Assembly: GCA_022705465.1 (NCBI GenBank)
Contig: JAKJEK010000039.1
Span: forward strand, 1-7,814
Reading direction: 5' to 3'
Source of the DNA: Patescibacteria group bacterium
Lineage (GTDB): Bacteria; Patescibacteriota; UBA1384; XYA2-FULL-43-10; 1-14-0-10-43-13
DNA: 7,814 nt
Every line of letters begins with the position of its first letter. The stretch's first letter is position 1. Position numbers and translations under genes: made by a program. Of the stretch, positions 5,360 to 7,814 are shown piece by piece. The notes under the pieces were generated by a model. It was not told the DNA's origin. It ran no database searches and was given only the letters and a program-made list of their open reading frames with translations.

Positions 5360-6502
5360 ATGCGTTTTAAGTTACATCAAAAATTAGAGTCCGGAGTTAG
5401 AATAGGGGAGATACAGACCCCGCACGGTAGCATTAAGACACCGTTCTTTATGCCTGTGGGTACCGTTGGCAGCGTAAAAAGCGTGTTACCTAGAGAGTTA
5501 GATGAAATTGGTGCGCAGATTGTATTGTCAAATACTTATCATTTGTATTTGCGGCCTGGCGAACAACTGATCTCGCAATTCGGTGGACTGCATGAATTTA
5601 TGCGCTGGAGCAAGCCGATTCTAACCGACTCGGGGGGATACCAGGTATTTAGTCTTGGCGACCGGGGAAAGGAAAAGGATTCTCTGGTGAAGATATCTGC
5701 CGATGGCGTGGAATTTAAGTCGCATTTGGACGGATCAAAGCATTTTTTCACGCCGGAAAAAGTAATTCAAATCCAACTTGATTTAGGAGTTGATATTTTG
5801 ATGCCGCTCGATGTCTGTCCGAGCGGGAAAGCAGACAGGGAAGAGGTCCGGAAAGCAACAGAGTTGACGATTGAATGGGCAAGAAGAGCGAAGGAATATT
5901 TTGATAGCAAGGTGGGTCATTTAACGGCAGGGAGGAGGCCTGGGCTTCACGGGATAGTGCAGGGCGGGCTTGATCCTGAACTGAGGCGTTATTGTGCCGC
6001 AAAATTGATTGAGATTGGTTTTGATGGGTATTCGGTGGGTGGATTAGCGGTAGACTTGGAAACACGTGATATGTGGGGGATTGTGCGTTTGATGGGAGAA
6101 ATACTGCCTGAAGACAAACCGAGATATTTGATGGGAGTGGGGACCCCTGATGATATTGTAAAATTAATCCATCTGGGGATGGACATGTTTGATTGCGTAC
6201 TACCGACACGATTGGCCCGACATGGATCTGTCTACTTGCGAAATAGGGGAGAGGGACTTAGCCCAGATCGGAAGAATTATGATTTGGTTAATATCAAAAA
6301 TGCTCAATATCGGGCAGATAAGAATGTGCTGGATAATGAGTGCGGCTGCCCGGCTTGTGCCGGTGGATTTTCGCGTGGTTACATATCTCATTTATTGCGG
6401 TCGAACGAAATAACCGGATTACGTTTAGCAACACTTCATAATCTGTTTACCTATCTCGAACTTACGCGCGAATATCAGGGAACTGGTGAAATGCGAAGCT
6501 AA
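5360..6502 (+). CDS. tgt: tRNA-guanine(34) transglycosylase (bacterial Tgt)
   Basis: A 380-residue protein, full length against about 375-390 for bacterial Tgt. It swaps the wobble guanine of GUN-anticodon tRNAs for preQ1 in queuosine synthesis. Residues seen: Asp90 in LTDSGGYQVFSL (88-99, general base), Asp151 in PLDVC (149-153) and Gln201 in GIVQGG (198-203) for base recognition, GGLAV (227-231, where Val231 is the bacterial preQ1-type residue), nucleophile Asp278 in MFDCVLPTR (276-284), and the zinc site Cys328, Cys330, Cys333 (CGCPAC) with His360. All expected catalytic and metal residues are present. The ATG has no ribosome-binding site, and a promoter-like sequence ends just before it. 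No other queuosine gene is in the window, so preQ1 may be made elsewhere or taken up. No clear terminator follows. Confidence 0.97.
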   Translation: MRFKLHQKLESGVRIGEIQTPHGSIKTPFFMPVGTVGSVKSVLPRELDEIGAQIVLSNTYHLYLRPGEQLISQFGGLHEFMRWSKPILTDSGGYQVFSLGDRGKEKDSLVKISADGVEFKSHLDGSKHFFTPEKVIQIQLDLGVDILMPLDVCPSGKADREEVRKATELTIEWARRAKEYFDSKVGHLTAGRRPGLHGIVQGGLDPELRRYCAAKLIEIGFDGYSVGGLAVDLETRDMWGIVRLMGEILPEDKPRYLMGVGTPDDIVKLIHLGMDMFDCVLPTRLARHGSVYLRNRGEGLSPDRKNYDLVNIKNAQYRADKNVLDNECGCPACAGGFSRGYISHLLRSNEITGLRLATLHNLFTYLELTREYQGTGEMRS

Positions 6503-6659
6503 AAAGTAATTATGTTGAGTAGGGGAGTATGAAAAAGCGGGTTTGAGATAGCATGTGCAATGATGACTCCAGTATTATAAAAATGAGCATTACAGACCTA
6601 TCTTTGACCTGTTAAATGTGATACAATCGAGGTGAAATAAAAAACAAACGCAAAAAGTA
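6503..6659. other. AT-rich non-coding gap after tgt
   Basis: No gene or intrinsic terminator is visible. AGGGGAG (6521-6527) precedes an ATG at 6529 that opens only five codons (MKKRV) before a TGA, so it is either chance or a degenerate leftover. An extended -10-like element lies at 6619-6627. Confidence 0.4.
6604..6627 (+). promoter_or_regulatory. Possible extended -10 promoter
   Basis: TACAAT (6622-6627) is preceded directly by TGA (6619-6621). TTGACC (6604-6609) is upstream but only 12 bases away, too close for a normal -35 box. It shares TGATACAAT with the strong promoter 61 bases downstream, so it may be a duplicate or a minor start. Confidence 0.3.
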
Positions 6660-6688
6660 TTGACAAAAAAAACCAAATATGATACAAT
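6660..6688 (+). promoter_or_regulatory. Strong consensus promoter
   Basis: The -35 box TTGACA (6660-6665, perfect) and the -10 box TACAAT (6683-6688, one change) are 17 bases apart, with an extended -10 (TGA, 6680-6682) and an A-rich spacer. It is the best promoter in the window. Transcription would start near 6694 and read straight into the two tandem structured units. The nearest plus-strand coding region, at 7108, is about 414 bases further on. Confidence 0.85.
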
Positions 6689-6693
6689 GCAGT

Positions 6694-6723
6694 GTTCCAG
6701 GGTTGAGAAGGCCTGTGTGGAAC
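6694..6723 (+). other. Hairpin at the start of the predicted transcript
   Basis: GTTCCA (6694-6699) and TGGAAC (6718-6723) pair perfectly around an 18-base loop, with a possible alternative CAGG/CCTG pairing inside (6698-6701 with 6712-6715). It sits at the expected 5' end of the transcript from the promoter at 6660-6688, where a stem could protect the RNA. A second small stem, CTGTA/TACAG (6724-6743), follows. Confidence 0.4.
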
Positions 6724-6744
6724 CTGTAGAACAATACTTACAGA

Positions 6745-6840
6745 AAGTGCGACAGCGCGCTGTATAACCCATTTCACCTTCGGGTGAACCGTAGGTCCCC
6801 CCTCCGCCTGCGGCGGATTATACAGCGCAGTGTCGCACTT
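6745..6840 (+). ncRNA. Structured RNA-like unit A
   Basis: A 23-base left arm (6745-6767) pairs with the right arm (6818-6840) at 21 of 23 positions, the only interruption being two adjacent mismatches. Between the arms are the hairpin TTCACC-TTCG-GGTGAA (6773-6788), which has a UUCG tetraloop, a C-rich linker, and the hairpin TCCGCC-TGC-GGCGGA (6803-6817) stacked against the main stem. This gives a three-way junction. Bases 6790-6812 are identical to 6899-6921 in unit B. I know no named RNA family with this shape; a DNA-level repeat is the alternative. Confidence 0.6.
6790..6812 (+). repeat. 23-base direct repeat core, copy 1
   Basis: Identical to 6899-6921, 109 bases apart. It begins CGTAGGTCCCCCC, contains CCTCC and ends CCTGCG. 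In this copy its 3' part pairs with the following bases to form the TCCGCC/GGCGGA hairpin. Confidence 0.9.
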
Positions 6841-6857
6841 CTAAATCTTTGACCAGC

Positions 6858-6948
6858 AATGCGGTAATGCGTTGCATGGCATCCTGCGAAAGCAGGAACG
6901 TAGGTCCCCCCTCCGCCTGCGAAATGCCATGTAACGTAATGCCGCATT
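6858..6948 (+). ncRNA. Structured RNA-like unit B
   Basis: A 25-base left arm (6858-6882) pairs with the right arm (6924-6948) at 24 of 25 positions, three of them G-U pairs, with one A-A mismatch (6867/6939). The apex holds CCTGC-GAAA-GCAGG (6883-6896), a GNRA-capped hairpin, then the same 23-base core as unit A. The arms are unrelated in sequence to those of unit A but have the same length and place. The G-U pairs would pair in RNA but not in a DNA cruciform, which favours an RNA role. Confidence 0.6.
6899..6921 (+). repeat. 23-base direct repeat core, copy 2
   Basis: Identical to 6790-6812. In this copy the following GGCGGA half is missing, so the TCCGCC hairpin cannot form. Instead its CCTGC (6916-6920) can compete for GCAGG (6892-6896) of the tetraloop hairpin. 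Confidence 0.9.
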
Positions 6949-7107
6949 TCTTGTGAAATGTGGTATGCAGTAATGCTACTTCTTGGGCGCAAGGTGTATA
7001 AGGTTTGTATGTCTTGTGCTCGAGGAGTGGTATCCCGCCATTTCAACTCCTTTCGCCATTGGGGCGCGAGCATCGTTCGCCGCTTCGAGCGGCAGAAGGA
7101 GGAGACC
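6949..7107 (+). other. Leader-like stretch before the GC-rich gene
   Basis: No gene is visible. A hairpin, CATTTC/GAAATG (6945-6960), overlaps the end of unit B. The heptamer GTAATGC occurs at 6970-6976 as well as in both arms of unit B (6864-6870, 6936-6942). AGGAGT/ACTCCT (7023-7028 with 7046-7051) and GCCGCT-TCG-AGCGGC (7079-7093) form hairpins, the second ending 2 bases before the ribosome-binding site of the next gene. GC content rises sharply from about 7020. No intrinsic terminator is seen after unit B, so transcripts from 6694 could continue into the gene. Confidence 0.45.
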
Positions 7108-7814
7108 ATGAGAGTGGGAGCGTTGATCGCTGTGTTCCTGTTCCTGGCAACGCTGCCCGTCCTCGGGCAGATTGATGAAAGTGCGGCGACCTTGTTCGAT
7201 TCGGAGGGTCGGCCGATGAAGCCGTCCGCCGCAGTGCCTCTGAGTGACGCAACGCCGGCTCCGCCGGTCGTGCGCCATGAGACCCCTGCGCCTTCGGTCG
7301 AAAAGCCGGTGCCTGCCGGTGGGTACACCATTGTGCAGGAGTCGAGTATCCGGACCGGTGAGCCTGTTGCGCCTGCAGCGGGAGCGCCAGCGCCGAGAGC
7401 GGCCGCCAGGGCGGGTGCCGGTACCTATGTACCGATGGCGGATCGCGGGTACGACGATCTCTGCCGGACCGTCGAAGGTCAGTCCGGTATTCTCGTCAAG
7501 CATGCCGAACGCATCACTCGCCTAGAGCGGGAGCGTGGTGCCAGACCGTACGCCGCAACTACCTCGCGGGCGGTTGCTGCGCCGCGAAGGAGTGTTCGGC
7601 CTGCGACCCGTGGTGTTGCCGCGCCGAGCGAGTCTTTCCTTAACCGTTGGTGGCGTGCCATCAAGGGTGAGGAGATTCGCGCGACGGCCAATACGGCGTT
7701 GGCCACGGCCAAGGAGGCCAAATCCACGGCCGACGAGGCGTTGGCCACGGCCAAGGAGGCCAAGTCGGATGTTGAGGCTCTCAAGAGTGGCTTGCCTCAA
7801 CAGATCGCCCAGGC
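7108..7814 (+). CDS. Secreted low-complexity coiled-coil protein, 3' end outside the window
   Basis: An open frame of 235 codons runs off the right edge. The ATG follows AAGGAGGAG (7096-7104), an excellent ribosome-binding site. Residues 1-20 (MRVGALIAVFLFLATLPVLG) look like a Sec signal peptide with cleavage before Gln21; there is no lipobox. Residues about 32-111 are a Pro/Ala-rich, probably disordered stretch. A short part with the only cysteine (Cys119) and a helix IVKHAERI-like segment (128-144) follows, then Arg/Ala-rich sequence to 171. FLNRWWRAIKGEE (177-189) leads into a coiled coil with a 14-residue repeat (193-220). Base composition stands apart: 42 of 60 bases are G or C at 7201-7260 against 28 of 60 in tgt at 6061-6120. 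I recognise no family; a cell-surface or envelope role is inferred from the signal peptide. Confidence 0.75.
   Translation, partial: MRVGALIAVFLFLATLPVLGQIDESAATLFDSEGRPMKPSAAVPLSDATPAPPVVRHETPAPSVEKPVPAGGYTIVQESSIRTGEPVAPAAGAPAPRAAARAGAGTYVPMADRGYDDLCRTVEGQSGILVKHAERITRLERERGARPYAATTSRAVAAPRRSVRPATRGVAAPSESFLNRWWRAIKGEEIRATANTALATAKEAKSTADEALATAKEAKSDVEALKSGLPQQIAQ
7684..7767 (+). repeat. Tandem 42-base repeat in the coiled-coil region
   Basis: Two copies (7684-7725 and 7726-7767) match at 36 of 42 bases and encode TANTALATAKEAKS and TADEALATAKEAKS. Fourteen residues equal two heptads, so each copy keeps the coiled-coil register. The array may continue beyond the window. Confidence 0.9.

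Noticed and set aside
6529..6546. Five-codon frame MKKRV after AGGGGAG
   Set aside because: Too short to call a gene; it may be chance or a leftover.
6745..6760. GTGCGAC as the 5' end of a group II intron
   Set aside because: It is one arm of a closed local hairpin, and no domain V or reverse transcriptase is present.
6745..6948. Integron attC sites or a short CRISPR array
   Set aside because: The arms lack the RYYYAAC and GTTRRRY ends of attC, and there are only two copies of the core, inside larger hairpins, without spacers of constant length.
6774..7784. Several long minus-strand open frames
   Set aside because: They mirror the GC-rich plus-strand gene or cross the structured units, have no ribosome-binding sites, and overlap one another.

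Overview
The window looks like a chromosomal segment of a bacterium with a compact genome. I think a member of the Candidate Phyla Radiation (Patescibacteria) is most likely, judging from the general look of EbfC, Pth and the ribosomal proteins, and from a uL1 carrying a long charged N-terminal extension. This placement is from memory of the families and is only moderately certain. All genes read through in the standard code.

Layout. (a) 1-1751, plus strand: the 3' end of an unidentified gene, an M50-type membrane metalloprotease, the nucleoid-associated protein EbfC/YbaB and peptidyl-tRNA hydrolase, with gaps of 3 to 18 bases, so probably one operon. (b) 1752-2190: a non-coding stretch ending in a well-formed promoter and an RNA fold that resembles the uL1 binding site of 23S rRNA, directly over the ribosome-binding site of rplA. 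(c) 2191-2976: rplA alone, closed by a strong terminator. (d) 3067-3798, minus strand: an unrecognised gene lying convergent to rplA and divergent from rplJ, with its own terminator, promoter and a long hairpin in its leader. (e) 4019-5304: promoter, an L10-type attenuator leader, rplJ, rplL and a long terminator hairpin. (f) 5325-6502: tgt (preQ1 tRNA-guanine transglycosylase), apparently with a leaderless mRNA. (g) 6503-7107: a non-coding stretch holding a textbook promoter followed by two tandem, highly structured RNA-like units. (h) 7108 to the end: the start of a GC-rich gene for a secreted, low-complexity, coiled-coil protein that runs off the window.

Together, regions a to f handle core translation: ribosome stalk (L10, L12), uL1 stalk, tRNA recycling (Pth) and tRNA modification (Tgt). 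rplA and rplJ-rplL appear to be controlled separately, each by its own protein product binding its leader. The most unusual part is g and h. The two units have unrelated stem sequences yet the same architecture and an identical 23-base C-rich core that contains an anti-Shine-Dalgarno-like CCTCC. They lie downstream of a strong promoter and upstream of a gene whose base composition differs sharply from its neighbours.
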